Shown: in pieces, positions 19,464 to 28,662 of the stretch
How the letters are laid out: each line of letters starts with the position of its first letter
Position numbering within the stretch: the stretch's first letter is position 1
DNA from: Hyphomicrobiales bacterium
GTDB lineage: Bacteria > Pseudomonadota > Alphaproteobacteria > Rhizobiales > Rhizobiaceae
Reading direction: 5' to 3'
DNA length: 64,000 bases
NCBI GenBank assembly: GCA_900472925.1
Contig: UCJU01000019.1
Coordinates: 1 to 64,000, forward strand
Translations under genes and position numbers: made by a program
Notes under the pieces: generated by a model
What the model was told of the DNA's origin: nothing
Seen by the model: the letters and a program-made list of their open reading frames with translations, nothing else
Databases searched by the model: none

Positions 19464-20258
19464 ATGCGTGTCTCCGCGCCCTCACATGGTGTCGAGCGGA
19501 TCGAAGCCCGGTTTCATGGCAACGCATTTTCGCCGCATCGTCACGACACCTACGCGCTAGGGCTGACGCTCCACGGCGTACAGACCTTCCGCTATCGCGG
19601 CACCGAGCGTTTCAGCAGCCCCGGCAACGTGATCGTGCTGCATCCCGACGAGTTGCATGATGGTGCTGCCGGTACCGAGGACGGGTTGATCTATCGAATG
19701 ATCTATCTGCCGCCCGATCTCATTGGCGCTGTCGATGGCTACCGCCACGCTCTGCCATTTGTTGCCAACCCTGTGGTTGCTGACATCGGCCTCTGGCAGG
19801 CACTGGCAGATATTCTTGCCGATCTGAGCGAAGAACCGAGCGACCTGATCATGGACGACGTCGTGATGCGGCTGGCATCAGGTCTTTCCCGCCAAGCAGG
19901 TGCACTGCCCAAAAGCATCGCCGCGCCGGCACGGTCGGCTGTTCTTCGTGCTCGCGACTTTATCGAAGGGCATTGCAGCGATGTCGTGCGCTCGGAAGCG
20001 CTAGAGGTTGCATCTGAACTGGACCGTTACGAATTGGCCCGCCAGTTTCGCCGATTGCTAGGTACCAGCCCGCATAGATACCTCATCATGCGCAAACTTG
20101 AATTGGCGAAACGGTCTATTGTTAATGGCAACGGATTGGCGCAGTCGGCAGCAGATGCGGGTTTTGCTGACCAGGCACATTTTACCCGCCATTTCCGCAA
20201 AGCCTTCGGTATGACACCGGGTCACTGGGTGGCAATGCGTTCTGCAAGCTCTGGCTAA
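19464..20258 (+). CDS. AraC-family transcriptional regulator
   Basis: About 264 residues comprise an N-terminal cupin-like sensor (residues about 10-90, with FSPHRHDTYALGLTLHG and GNVIVLHPDELHDG) and a C-terminal double helix-turn-helix (about 155-255, with SPHRYLIMRKLELAKR and SAADAGFADQAHFTRHFRK). The start is uncertain. The ATG at 19464 gives the standard length, whereas the in-frame ATG at 19362 would overlap the divergent DUF2000 start. The DUF2000 gene is the likely target. Confidence 0.8.
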   Translation: MRVSAPSHGVERIEARFHGNAFSPHRHDTYALGLTLHGVQTFRYRGTERFSSPGNVIVLHPDELHDGAAGTEDGLIYRMIYLPPDLIGAVDGYRHALPFVANPVVADIGLWQALADILADLSEEPSDLIMDDVVMRLASGLSRQAGALPKSIAAPARSAVLRARDFIEGHCSDVVRSEALEVASELDRYELARQFRRLLGTSPHRYLIMRKLELAKRSIVNGNGLAQSAADAGFADQAHFTRHFRKAFGMTPGHWVAMRSASSG

Positions 20259-20492
20259 GTTTGATTGTATTCGAACTGCCATCGGACACGAACAAGCTTG
20301 GTAAAGGGGCGGTCGTGGGCGAATACGATCCGCCCGCTTATGCATCATGCTGCAGCGATTACGGGAAGCCTTCCTGAACATCTTGATGGAGAGTTTCGGT
20401 AAGAAGGAGGGATAAGAAAGATCGGTTGCAGTTCCTCTTCTGCTGTCAACAGGCTCGTTGACTTGGAAGCGCTGAACCACCATTTGTGTGAC

Positions 20493-21125
20493 ATGCCGAA
20501 GCGTGAAAAAGATGAGATCGAACTGATCAGGACATGGACCCTGCCAGCCACGGTAACAATGGGGTCGGCCGTTCGGGCGAACGGCGTTCTTCAGGAAATA
20601 CAAGCAAGGCTGCCAGCGATCTCTAAAAAGTCGATCTCGCTGGAAGGCGTCGATCTCACACTGGCGATGGCGGCTAACGAAAAGACCGCATTCAACGCGG
20701 CAGCGGCTATCGTTGCGAAAGTGGTGGCGGAAGCCGGAGCAATGCCGGTCATCCCGCGAGAAATCGAGGACATCCTTACGATCAAGACTAGCGAGCGACA
20801 TCGTTGGCTTGCAGACGGTCGTCTGCCGAGCGCCGGTACGAGGACCGTCAGACTGAACGGACGCGCTCGTCAGATTACGTTCCATGTGTTCGACCCCAAG
20901 GTGGTGGAGGATCTTCTCGACAGAGGAGCCGCGGAAGAATGGCGTGTGGAGGATGCCGAGGCGAAAGCCGAAAAGCGGCAGCGGGCTACGTATCAGGCGA
21001 AGTTGACGCGGTCGCTCAAGAAAGAGGCTGCAAAAAAGTCTATGACGTCGGAAGACGGCGCCAAGGATTCGGCCCCCAAGCTTGGCGGCTGGGAAGAGTT
21101 CGACGTTGACGGACTGCTTCGCTAG
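20493..21125 (+). CDS. Hypothetical protein with MerR-like segment and charged tail
   Basis: About 210 residues. The middle (residues about 90-145) has a segment reminiscent of a winged helix (TSERHRWLADGRLPSAG, then FDPKVVEDLLDR). It is followed by a strongly charged, probably helical tail ending in WEEFDVDGLLR. No signal or membrane segment is present. The start is unclear. The frame is open from 20403, where a perfect AAGGAGG occurs without an ATG, GTG or TTG at the right distance. TTG at 20463 and ATG at 20493 are candidates, neither with a ribosome site. The true start may have been lost or be non-canonical. I do not recognise the family. Confidence 0.55.
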   Translation: MPKREKDEIELIRTWTLPATVTMGSAVRANGVLQEIQARLPAISKKSISLEGVDLTLAMAANEKTAFNAAAAIVAKVVAEAGAMPVIPREIEDILTIKTSERHRWLADGRLPSAGTRTVRLNGRARQITFHVFDPKVVEDLLDRGAAEEWRVEDAEAKAEKRQRATYQAKLTRSLKKEAAKKSMTSEDGAKDSAPKLGGWEEFDVDGLLR

Positions 21126-21421
21126 ATCTGTTCATAGCTCAATACCGCGTCAGTCAGTTGGGCTTAAGCATCCTTAACGTACGCGAACCTTTCAAACTTA
21201 CCGACAGATGCCAGGCTGTAGAACACTGGCGTAGAATACCCCGAAAATAGGCACCAGTTTCACCTCCCTGGCGATGTCTGGTTCGGAATATGGTCCAGTC
21301 GCGCTTTGGCCGCATTCGGAAATCGCTCACCTGACAACGCCACGAAAACGTCAAAGTTCATTCAGGCATGGTTCACGGTGCAGGTCGCTAAATCACATCA
21401 CCCTCAACGGAGTGACGAGAG

Positions 21422-21733
21422 ATGCGCAAGATAATTTTCAGCGCGGGAATAATTCTAGGTAGTCTGCTTGCCAACGTCGCCAACGCGATGCCGTCAGTTC
21501 ATCCATCGGTTCCCTTGGCCTCAGACGTTCAGAAGGTCGACTACGCTTGCGGACGCGGCTTCCACCTTTCCCCACGTGGCTATTGCCGACCAAACGGCCC
21601 TCCACGCGAGTATCGCGATCGGTGGGATAGACGTGACCGCTGGGAAGCCAGACGCGAATGGCGAGAACGCCGCGATTACTATGACCAACGGGAATGGCGT
21701 GGGCGACATGAGTATCGGGACTACAGATGGTAA
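21422..21733 (+). CDS. Secreted GCG_CRPN-type small protein
   Basis: This 103-residue protein starts with a Sec signal peptide (IIFSAGIILGSLLANVANA) and continues with a short domain holding CGRGFHLSPRGYCRPNGPP, the two-cysteine motif of the GCG_CRPN domain found in rhizobial secreted proteins. The rest is very rich in Arg, Asp, Tyr and Trp (RDRWDRRDRWEARREW). It is likely periplasmic; the two cysteines may form a disulphide. The ATG follows CGGAGTGACGAG. The function is unknown. Confidence 0.75.
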   Translation: MRKIIFSAGIILGSLLANVANAMPSVHPSVPLASDVQKVDYACGRGFHLSPRGYCRPNGPPREYRDRWDRRDRWEARREWRERRDYYDQREWRGRHEYRDYRW

Positions 21734-21877
21734 TGTCTGGATCCTCTCGCGAATATAAACACATCCCGTGAGAGCGTCAGAAGAGCTGTTAGGCAGGGGT
21801 CAGTTAAAGCTTTTCCTTATTAGGGAGCCAGAGGCGCATGATGCCGTTACGTGATCATCCAACAAGGAGGAAAACCA

Positions 21878-22171
21878 ATGGATCACACAAATCACGTTCG
21901 CCTGTCCACGACAGAGCTGACCCCAGAAATTCTGGAAGTTGCAACCGTATATGGCGCAGATGACCATAAGGTTGGAAAGGTTGATCACGTACATGGCGGA
22001 ACAGGCGGTCAGGTAATTATCGACGTCGGCGGGTTCCTCGGAATTGGCGCAAAGCCGGTAGCGGTCTCCCTCAGCGACCTCGATTTCATGCGAGATGAGG
22101 ACGGCGACGTTCATGCCGTCACTTCCTGGACGAAAGACCAATTGAAAGACATGCCGGAACATCATCACTGA
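21878..22171 (+). CDS. PRC-barrel domain protein
   Basis: This 97-residue protein starts at the ATG with a perfect AAGGAGG upstream (at 21864-21870). Most of it forms one PRC-barrel-like unit (ATVYGADDHKVGKVDHVHGG, VIIDVGGFLGIGAKPVAVSL, DLDFMRDEDGDVH) followed by a short His-rich tail. Such single-domain proteins are common in rhizobia and are thought to be stress-related. A perfect 11-bp hairpin lies just downstream. Confidence 0.8.
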   Translation: MDHTNHVRLSTTELTPEILEVATVYGADDHKVGKVDHVHGGTGGQVIIDVGGFLGIGAKPVAVSLSDLDFMRDEDGDVHAVTSWTKDQLKDMPEHHH

Positions 22172-22178
22172 TGTAGCC

Positions 22179-22205
22179 AGGGCCCGGTCGCAAAGACCGG
22201 GCCCT
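22179..22205 (+). terminator. Hairpin terminator-like structure after PRC-barrel gene
   Basis: A perfect 11-bp inverted repeat, AGGGCCCGGTC/GACCGGGCCCT with loop GCAAA, begins eight bases after the PRC-barrel stop. The T-run that follows is poor, so termination efficiency is uncertain. Confidence 0.6.
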
Positions 22206-22254
22206 AAATCTAACTCCCTCCGAATATCAGAAGATTACAAGACGCCGTACCTGC

Positions 22255-23358
22255 TTAGCTCGCTCCCCATCCACGCACCTGCTGTCCACCAAAGACCATT
22301 TCAGTCGGCATCTGAAAAATAAAATAGGGATTGAGCACGGGCAGCGCCGTCGCTTTTTCCAGCCGTTGCATATGTTCATCCTTCAGCACAATGTCGAGCG
22401 AGGCGATGTTTTGGGTGAGTTGCTCTATCCGGCTGGCGCCGATCAGCACTGAGGAGACGCCAGGGCGTTTCGCTACCCAGGCAAGCGCCACTTCCGCAGG
22501 CGAACGACCAACCTCTGACGCCACAGTCTTCAGAACATCGACGATATCAAAGTTACGGTTTGTGAACAGCATGCCGCCGAACGGATTGTCACCGTTAAGG
22601 CGTCCATCGCTTTCACCTTCGGTAACAGGACCGGCTCGGTCCGGCAGGCCGGGCGCACGGCTGGCTTCGCTGATTTTTTCGCGACCGTATTTTCCCGTCA
22701 GCAGCCCAGCCGCAAGTGGGCTCCATGGCACCATACCCAAACCGAACTCGGCACCTGCCGGAAGAAGGTCCAGCTCTACGCCACGATCGATCAGCGAATA
22801 GGCGTATTGCAAACCGATTGGCTTGGGTAGGCCGTGCGCTTCCGCAAGCGTTGCTACCTTTGCGACATACCAGGCAGGTGTGTTGGAAAAACCGTAATGC
22901 AGGATTTTGCCAGCACGGATCGCATCGGTCAGCGTCTGAAGAACCTCTTCTGCTGGCGTCGTGCGGTCCCACACATGCATCCAGTACATGTCGATGTAAT
23001 CGGTTTTCAGCCGCTTCAACGAGCCTTCCACACCCATGCGGATGTTCTTGGCACCGTTGCCACCCCATAAGGGCGTGCCCTGCCCGCGTGGAAAGCCGGA
23101 TTTGGTGGCAATGACCAACCGATCACGCGTGCCGCTGTCCGACACAAATGTGCCAAGCATCTCCTCGCTTTGGCCAGCGGAATAGACATCCGCCGTGTCG
23201 ATGAAATTGCCACCGGCTTCGACATAGGCATTAAAAAGCGCGCGCGAGGTTTTGTCTCCAGCACCCCAGCGTTCCGCACCGAAGGTCATGGTGCCAAGCG
23301 CCAGCGGGCTGACGATCAGGCCGGATTTGCCGAGTGTGCGGTAACTGGTGAGATCCAT
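22255..23358 (-). CDS. Aldo/keto reductase
   Basis: This 367-residue NADPH-dependent oxidoreductase of the YajO/Tas-like AKR branch has the active-site Asp/Tyr segment FIDTADVYSAGQSEEMLG, the catalytic Lys in VIATKSGFPRG, the His in YWMHVWD and the C-terminal cofactor loop VSSVLIGASRIEQL. The ATG at 23358 has GGAGAAC six bases upstream; the longer frame to 23454 has no such support. It is divergent from a LysR gene across 98 bases, the usual sign of local activation. The substrate is unknown. Confidence 0.87.
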   Translation of the reverse strand: MDLTSYRTLGKSGLIVSPLALGTMTFGAERWGAGDKTSRALFNAYVEAGGNFIDTADVYSAGQSEEMLGTFVSDSGTRDRLVIATKSGFPRGQGTPLWGGNGAKNIRMGVEGSLKRLKTDYIDMYWMHVWDRTTPAEEVLQTLTDAIRAGKILHYGFSNTPAWYVAKVATLAEAHGLPKPIGLQYAYSLIDRGVELDLLPAGAEFGLGMVPWSPLAAGLLTGKYGREKISEASRAPGLPDRAGPVTEGESDGRLNGDNPFGGMLFTNRNFDIVDVLKTVASEVGRSPAEVALAWVAKRPGVSSVLIGASRIEQLTQNIASLDIVLKDEHMQRLEKATALPVLNPYFIFQMPTEMVFGGQQVRGWGAS

Positions 23359-23456
23359 CGGTGTTCTCCATCGTTGTTGTGCAACAGGATGTAACGACAA
23401 GCGTCCCACAGAATAAGCCATTGATAGCAGCATGAACTTGTGAGCACAGTGCATGA

Positions 23457-24347
23457 ATGGAACGAAACGAACTCAATGATCTCCTGGCCTTCGCGGCGGT
23501 GGCGCGCGAGCGCAGCTTTACCCGCGCCGCCGCCATTCTCGGCATGTCACCCTCTGCGCTGAGCCATGCGATGCGCGGGCTGGAGGAGCGGCTGGGCGTC
23601 CGGCTTTTGTCGCGCACGACGCGCAGTGTCGCGCCGACCGAACCGGGCGAGAGGCTGCTGCAATCGCTCAATCCGGCGCTCGCCAATATTGAAAGCGGGC
23701 TGGAAGCGCTGGCGGAGTGGCGCGACAATCCTTCCGGTACGGTCAGGATAACCACCTTCGCCTATGCGGCACGAATGGTGCTTCTGCCGAAACTGCCAGC
23801 CTTCTTGCTGGCCAATCCGGATGTCCGGGTGGAGGTCAATATCGATGATGGCCTGACGGATATCGTCACAGCCGGTTTCGATGCGGGCATTCGACTGGGA
23901 GAAGCCGTCGCCAAGGACATGGTCGCTGTGAAGCTTGGGCCGGATTTAAGGACGGTGGTGGTGGGAACGCCATCCTATTTCAAACGCTATCCTCCGCCGT
24001 TGACCCCCTATGACCTGGAACGCCACGCCTGTATCGGATACCGGCTGACGACCTCAGGCGGACTACTGCCCTGGGAATTCGAGAAGGACGGCAAGGAGAT
24101 CAATATCCGCACCAGCGGCCCTTTGGTCGCCAATGATGGCGATCTGCCGGCGGCTGCCGTTCGTGCAGGTGCGGGACTGGGTTATATCATGGAGCATGAC
24201 GTCGCTGAGGAGATCGCTGCGGGGACCCTCGTCCAGGTCTTGAAGGACTGGTGTCCCAGCTACCCCGGATTTTACCTGTACCATCCCAGTCGCAGGCAAT
24301 CGCCATCAGCCTTGAGGGCACTCATCGCTTCACTCAAGGTCGGATGA
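23457..24347 (+). CDS. LysR-family transcriptional regulator
   Basis: This 296-residue protein has an N-terminal winged helix (residues 1-60: FAAVARERSFTRAAAILGMS, then ALSHAMRGLEERLGVRLLSR) and a periplasmic-binding-like effector domain (about 90-290). It belongs to the branch that often controls an adjacent divergent aldo/keto reductase or dehydrogenase; here the AKR gene is directly opposite. A second such LysR/AKR pair is at 59402-61287. Confidence 0.88.
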   Translation: MERNELNDLLAFAAVARERSFTRAAAILGMSPSALSHAMRGLEERLGVRLLSRTTRSVAPTEPGERLLQSLNPALANIESGLEALAEWRDNPSGTVRITTFAYAARMVLLPKLPAFLLANPDVRVEVNIDDGLTDIVTAGFDAGIRLGEAVAKDMVAVKLGPDLRTVVVGTPSYFKRYPPPLTPYDLERHACIGYRLTTSGGLLPWEFEKDGKEINIRTSGPLVANDGDLPAAAVRAGAGLGYIMEHDVAEEIAAGTLVQVLKDWCPSYPGFYLYHPSRRQSPSALRALIASLKVG

Positions 24348-24456
24348 AGCTTGCATATTTGCTCATTGTATAAACGAATGACCGCCAGCTCGAACCGTTC
24401 AAACTTTTTACATATCGGCACGCCGACAGTCTGCGCCCGAAGACTATGTAGGGTCT

Positions 24457-24482
24457 GGAACAATGTGGTCTCTCGGTCCGTT
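24457..24482 (+). promoter_or_regulatory. EcfG-like general-stress promoter
   Basis: GGAAC (24457-24461), a 17-base spacer and CGTT (24479-24482) match the alphaproteobacterial EcfG promoter GGAAC-N16/17-CGTT. It lies 39 bases before the ATG of the DUF6894 reading frame, in the right orientation. Confidence 0.6.
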
Positions 24483-24521
24483 GCTCACCGTTAATGTACG
24501 GGAAAAAAATCGGAATTCGAA

Positions 24522-24758
24522 ATGCCAAGGTACTTCTTCCACGTCAGGGAAGCAGACACCCTTTCCATCGATTTTGAAGGCGCGGTGCTTTCAGGTGACG
24601 ATTAGGCCATAAGAGAAGCGCTTCAGGCAGCGAGGGAAACACTTGCCGAAAAAATAATATTCGGAGACATCATCAGCCACACCAGCTTTGAGGTCGTTCG
24701 CGCCGATGGTCACCTGATCGCCGTCATACCCGTCTCGTCAGTCTTGAGGTTTCAGTAG
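24522..24758 (+). pseudogene. DUF6894 protein gene with in-frame TAG
   Basis: Reading from the ATG at 24522 gives MPRYFFHVREADTLSIDFEG, the hallmark start of the small DUF6894 family, but a TAG at 24603-24605 stops translation after 27 residues. The same frame then continues with the expected second half (IREALQAARETLAEKI and FEVVRADGHLIAVIPVSS) to a TAG at 24756. The total of about 78 codons equals the usual family length. One base change (for example from GAG) explains the break. It is a recent pseudogene, unless the stop is a sequencing error or is read through. Confidence 0.78.
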
Positions 24759-24877
24759 GAAATAGCTTAAATCCTCGGCTGAACGGCTCTCTTCGCTACC
24801 TCCCGGTCGGCTTGGCGTGTATTCGTTCCTTGAAGTCAAATATCTTCCCTCCAGTCCTCGAAGCATATCGGACAAAG

Positions 24878-25843
24878 ATGACAATCGTCGCATCCTATCT
24901 CTATCGCAACGGTAAACGCGCTGATGTAGTCGAACTCTCTTCGCAGCCCTTCGACGCGAACGCCAACGAGTTCGTATGGATCGGGCTGACCGATCCAACA
25001 GTCGAGGAAATGGCATCTCTAAAGACGATGTTTGGGCTCCATTCCTTGTCTGTCGACGACGCGCTGAATGGCAAGCAGGTGCCGAAGGTCGATATTTATG
25101 GCGACCAGCTATTCGTCGTCGCCAAGACCGCGTATCTCGAAAACGACAGGATCGCCTATGGCGAGACCTGTATCTTTGTCGGTCAAAACCATGTCATCAC
25201 CGTGCGGCATGGGTCGGCACGATCACACCAGAAACTGCGCGAACAACTGGAGCAGGCACCGCAGCTTCTCTCGCATGGTCCCGATTACGTTCTCCACGGC
25301 ATTCTCGATTTCATCGTCGATGGTTATCTCCCCTTGGTCGAAACGATAGAAGACCGGGTTCTGGAGATCGAAAAGCACGTTCTCGTTTCCTTCCTTGAGC
25401 CGGAGCAGATCCGCAGGATCTTCCGAATGCGTCGGCAGGTCATCAAATTCCAGAGGGTGATGGGCCCGATGGCTGAAGTTGCCAGCAAGCTCGCCCACCT
25501 TGAATTGCCCTGCGTCGACAACAACGCCAGGCCGTTCTTCAAGGACGTCCACGATCATGTTCGGCGTGTCGAAAACATGGTGATCGGGTTGCGTGATATC
25601 GTGACATCCGTATTCGAGGCAGCGAATCTTCTGGAGCAACAGCGGCAAGGCGCAATTACGCGACAGCTCGCCGCATGGGCAGCGATCCTGGCAGTGCCGA
25701 CGGCAATCGCTGGGATTTACGGCATGAACTTTGAGAACATGCCCGAGTTGAAGTCGCAATACGGGTATTACGTCGTTCTGGCTGTCATTCTCGTTCTCTG
25801 CGGCATTCTGTATTACCGCTTCAAACGAGCACGGTGGCTATAG
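24878..25843 (+). CDS. corA: CorA-family magnesium/cobalt transporter
   Basis: This 321-residue CorA channel protein has a long cytoplasmic N-terminal domain and two C-terminal transmembrane helices. The selectivity signature YGMNFENMPE lies between them (about residue 280), and the protein ends in the usual basic tail (YYRFKRARWL). The ATG at 24878 begins MTIVASYLYRNGKRADVV, the standard rhizobial CorA start; an upstream TTG at 24812 is not supported. It imports Mg2+ (and Co2+/Ni2+) across the inner membrane as a pentamer. It stands alone, convergent with an SDR gene. Confidence 0.92.
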   Translation: MTIVASYLYRNGKRADVVELSSQPFDANANEFVWIGLTDPTVEEMASLKTMFGLHSLSVDDALNGKQVPKVDIYGDQLFVVAKTAYLENDRIAYGETCIFVGQNHVITVRHGSARSHQKLREQLEQAPQLLSHGPDYVLHGILDFIVDGYLPLVETIEDRVLEIEKHVLVSFLEPEQIRRIFRMRRQVIKFQRVMGPMAEVASKLAHLELPCVDNNARPFFKDVHDHVRRVENMVIGLRDIVTSVFEAANLLEQQRQGAITRQLAAWAAILAVPTAIAGIYGMNFENMPELKSQYGYYVVLAVILVLCGILYYRFKRARWL

Positions 25844-25888
25844 TCCAGTTGGCCTGCAACCGGCCGACAGTCAGGCGCTGTCACTTTT

Positions 25889-26683
25889 TTAGCTCCCCGG
25901 CGCCGCGGCTGATCCGGCAAGAATGCCGCCATCAATGGTCAATTCGGCTCCAGTCATATAGGCGGCTTCGTCGGAAGCCAGCAACACAGCCAGCGCAGCG
26001 ACTTCTTCCGGCCTACCAAAACGGCGCATTGGTGTGTCCCTGACCAAAGCGGCCTCGCGGTCCTTGCGATCCGGGCCTGTGCCTAGCATCGGCTCCCACA
26101 TCGGGGTCATCACCGCAGCCGGGTGGATCGAGTTACAGCGGATGTTCAGATTTTGACTAGCGCAATAGAGAGCGACGCTCTTGGTGTGGTTGCGAACTGC
26201 CGCTTTGGATGAGGCATAGGCCGCAGCCATCGGGATTCCAACCAAGCCCGAGCGGGACGAGATATTGATGATTGAACCCGCACCATTTTCCCGCATGGCC
26301 CTGATGGCATAACGGCAACCGAGGAAAGTCCCATCCAAATTCACAGCATGAACGGCACGCCAATCGGAAAGTTCAGCGTTTTCCGGATCATGAGCAGGCG
26401 GAAGGCTGTCGACTGGTGCCTCGAACCCAGTAATCCCGGCATTGTTGACAATCACGTCAATCCTCGGGAACTGACGGGCAATCTCCATCCAATCGTTTTC
26501 CGAGGAAACATCAAGTCGGACGAACGTCGCTCCGATTGCCTTTGCTAGATCCCGGCCACCTTCCACGTCGATGTCAGTGACAATGACATTTGCCGCTTCG
26601 TCAGCGAAAGCGTGTGAGATAGCGGCGCCGATGCCGCGCGCAGCCCCGGTTACGAGTGCGGTTTTCCCCTCGAGTCTGGGCAT
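25889..26683 (-). CDS. SDR-family oxidoreductase
   Basis: This 264-residue classical short-chain dehydrogenase has the cofactor motif [19 protein letters not shown], a Ser-Tyr-Lys site (ISSRSG...YASSKAA) and the C-terminal [15 protein letters not shown]. An Asp after the second strand (VTDIDVEGG) suggests NAD preference. The ATG at 26683 has GAGGAT upstream, while the longer frame lacks support. The substrate is not predictable; similar proteins are annotated as 3-ketoacyl or sugar-alcohol dehydrogenases. Confidence 0.87.
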   Translation of the reverse strand: MPRLEGKTALVTGAARGIGAAISHAFADEAANVIVTDIDVEGGRDLAKAIGATFVRLDVSSENDWMEIARQFPRIDVIVNNAGITGFEAPVDSLPPAHDPENAELSDWRAVHAVNLDGTFLGCRYAIRAMRENGAGSIINISSRSGLVGIPMAAAYASSKAAVRNHTKSVALYCASQNLNIRCNSIHPAAVMTPMWEPMLGTGPDRKDREAALVRDTPMRRFGRPEEVAALAVLLASDEAAYMTGAELTIDGGILAGSAAAPGS

Positions 26684-26869
26684 AAGTAAATCCTCAAAGT
26701 ATGAATGGCAATTCGAGATGCGCGATGTTCTAAGCTGCGACATCAATGGTGCTGGTCCAGACTATAGGTCAGCATTGTTCATGGTCTTACACTCCTGTTG
26801 GCCCAACTTGTCGACCCGCGCCTGAATAACCAGTTAAGAAATGGAGGTTGAACGTACATCGCCATACCG

Positions 26870-27664
26870 CTATTTGAAGCCTTCGCGAAGGAAGATGACG
26901 GCATCCCTTGCCTCCTCCGACGATATTGTGTGACCGACCCCAGGATAGATTTTGGACGTCACCGTGAAGCCTGCCGATCGCAGTTGGCCAGACGCGACAG
27001 TTGTCGCCGACGGCGGAATTGTCTTATCCTCTGCACCATGCATCATCAGAATATCTGTTCGTGCTGAAGATGACGTCGGCGGCAGAGCCAACAGACCTGC
27101 AAAGGTGACGAGAGCGCCGACCTTCCAACGACCCGATGCCACTCCATCCAGCGCCATGATGGCGCCTTGCGAGACCCCGATGAAGGCCACCCGGTCCAGC
27201 GCGTCTTCGAACCCCTCACGTTTGACGATCTCAGAGACCACCCTGTCGAACGCTCGACGCGCGGCGTCTATCCGCTCGGGGCGCATGATCTGGTCGTCGA
27301 CTGCAAACCATTGACGACCACCTGACTTGTGCGCAAACGGCGCGTCTGGCGCAACAAATACTGTGTCCGGCAGCGTCGCCTGCCAGGAGTTCCCGAGCGC
27401 TTCCATCACCGACCCTCGTCCTCGGATGCCGTGGAACAGGATCACGAGATGATCCGCACGCGTTCCTACTCGAGAAGCGGTCGATTTGGAGGCGCTTTCC
27501 GCCTGTACCATCTGCAAGAGTTTGGCAGCAGGGTCGACCTTAGGCGACACCACTTGGGGTCCTGTTTCCGCAGCCATCACAGCACCTGGACTTGCGGCGA
27601 CATAGATTGCGCCAATAACTATGACGAATAGAGAGAAGACAGCGGCGAGATTTGAGGACGTCAT
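26870..27664 (-). CDS. Secreted alpha/beta hydrolase, carboxylesterase type
   Basis: This 264-residue protein has a hydrophobic N-terminal export signal (AAVFSLFVIVIGAIYVAASP, cleaved near VMAAE) and an alpha/beta hydrolase domain of the phospholipase/carboxylesterase group. The nucleophile elbow is GVSQGAIMA, the acid is probably the Asp in MHGAEDKTIP and the His is in GVGHTISS. The oxyanion segment is LFHGIRGRG. The ATG at 27664 has AGGAAA upstream. It probably hydrolyses short-chain esters in the periplasm. It is divergent from an SDR gene with a palindrome between them. Confidence 0.82.
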   Translation of the reverse strand: MTSSNLAAVFSLFVIVIGAIYVAASPGAVMAAETGPQVVSPKVDPAAKLLQMVQAESASKSTASRVGTRADHLVILFHGIRGRGSVMEALGNSWQATLPDTVFVAPDAPFAHKSGGRQWFAVDDQIMRPERIDAARRAFDRVVSEIVKREGFEDALDRVAFIGVSQGAIMALDGVASGRWKVGALVTFAGLLALPPTSSSARTDILMMHGAEDKTIPPSATTVASGQLRSAGFTVTSKIYPGVGHTISSEEARDAVIFLREGFK

Positions 27665-27697
27665 GGGACTTTCCTGTTGCATCCCCTCAACTTTCAC

Positions 27698-27715
27698 CCG
27701 GAACGTTCGTTCCGG
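27698..27715. promoter_or_regulatory. Palindromic putative operator
   Basis: CCGGAAC-GTTC-GTTCCGG is a perfect 7-bp inverted repeat with a 4-base centre, located between the divergent hydrolase (start 27664) and SDR (start 27852). Its form fits a dimeric repressor site. No regulator gene is adjacent, so the binding protein is unknown. Confidence 0.4.
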
Positions 27716-27851
27716 TCCACAGCTACGCCGCCACTGACAATCTCGTTATTGCCATTTGTCTGCATCCAATCGCCAAGACCTCTGCGCCGGGAACAACCCC
27801 GCACATGTCCCGTTTCAGAATTGGCACCACAGCACATTCAAGGAGATTTCA

Positions 27852-28613
27852 ATGCAGCGATTTGCAGACAAGGTTGTCGTCGTGACTGGCGCTGGTTCAG
27901 GAATAGGCAAGGCAACGGCGGAGCGTTTCCTCAGCGAGGGCGCGATGGTGACCCTGGTCGGCCGCACGAAGGCAAAGCTCGAGGGCGTCGCCAAACCCTA
28001 TGCTGAAGATCGGGTTCTGCTCGCCGAGGCTGACATATCGAATGACGGTGACGTGAGAGACCTGATTTCTCTGACGGTCGAAAAGTTCGGGCGCCTGGAT
28101 GTTCTTGTCAACAATGCAGGTGTTATCGCCCAAGGCGACGTCGGCACCCTCACCACAGATGATTGGCGCACGGTCATGGCGACAGATGTGGATGGCGTCT
28201 TCTACGCCAGCCGTGCGGCCATCCCACATCTGAAGTCGTCGCGGGGCTCCATCATTAACGTCAGCTCCGTATCCGGCACGGGTGGCGACTGGGGCATGGC
28301 AGCCTACAATGCCGCCAAAGGTGCCATTACCAACCTCACGCGGGCGATGGCGATGGACCATGGCAAGGACGGCATCAGGGTCAACGCAGTGTGCCCGAGC
28401 CTGACGCGCACCGGAATGACCGAGGACATGATGGACGACGACAAGCTGATCGCGAAATTCAACGAACGCTTCGCGCTCAGAGGCCCTGGCGAACCAGAAG
28501 ACGTTGCGGCGGTGATCGCATTCCTCGCAAGTGACGACGCTCGGTTCGTGACAGGCGTCAACCTGCCTGTCGATGGTGGAATGTCGGCGTCGAACGGTCA
28601 GCCGCCTCAGTAA
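27852..28613 (+). CDS. SDR-family oxidoreductase
   Basis: This 253-residue classical SDR shows TGAGSGIGKAT (cofactor loop), NNAGVIAQG, the catalytic Ser in NVSSVSGTGG, YNAAKGA (Tyr-Lys) and the terminal FVTGVNLPVDGGMSAS. An Arg after the second strand (LVGRTKAKL) suggests NADP(H). The ATG at 27852 follows AAGGAG with seven-base spacing. The substrate is unknown. A GC-rich hairpin follows the stop. Confidence 0.88.
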   Translation: MQRFADKVVVVTGAGSGIGKATAERFLSEGAMVTLVGRTKAKLEGVAKPYAEDRVLLAEADISNDGDVRDLISLTVEKFGRLDVLVNNAGVIAQGDVGTLTTDDWRTVMATDVDGVFYASRAAIPHLKSSRGSIINVSSVSGTGGDWGMAAYNAAKGAITNLTRAMAMDHGKDGIRVNAVCPSLTRTGMTEDMMDDDKLIAKFNERFALRGPGEPEDVAAVIAFLASDDARFVTGVNLPVDGGMSASNGQPPQ

Positions 28614-28621
28614 GATGTAGA

Positions 28622-28652
28622 ACGGCCCCTGCGGGATTATCCTCCGGGGCCG
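28622..28652 (+). terminator. GC-rich hairpin after SDR gene
   Basis: GGCCCC and GGGGCC arms, extended by CCGC-type pairs, flank an AT-containing loop about ten bases after the SDR stop. There is no strong T-run, so this is only a probable terminator. Confidence 0.45.
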
Positions 28653-28662
28653 CAACAAACCT

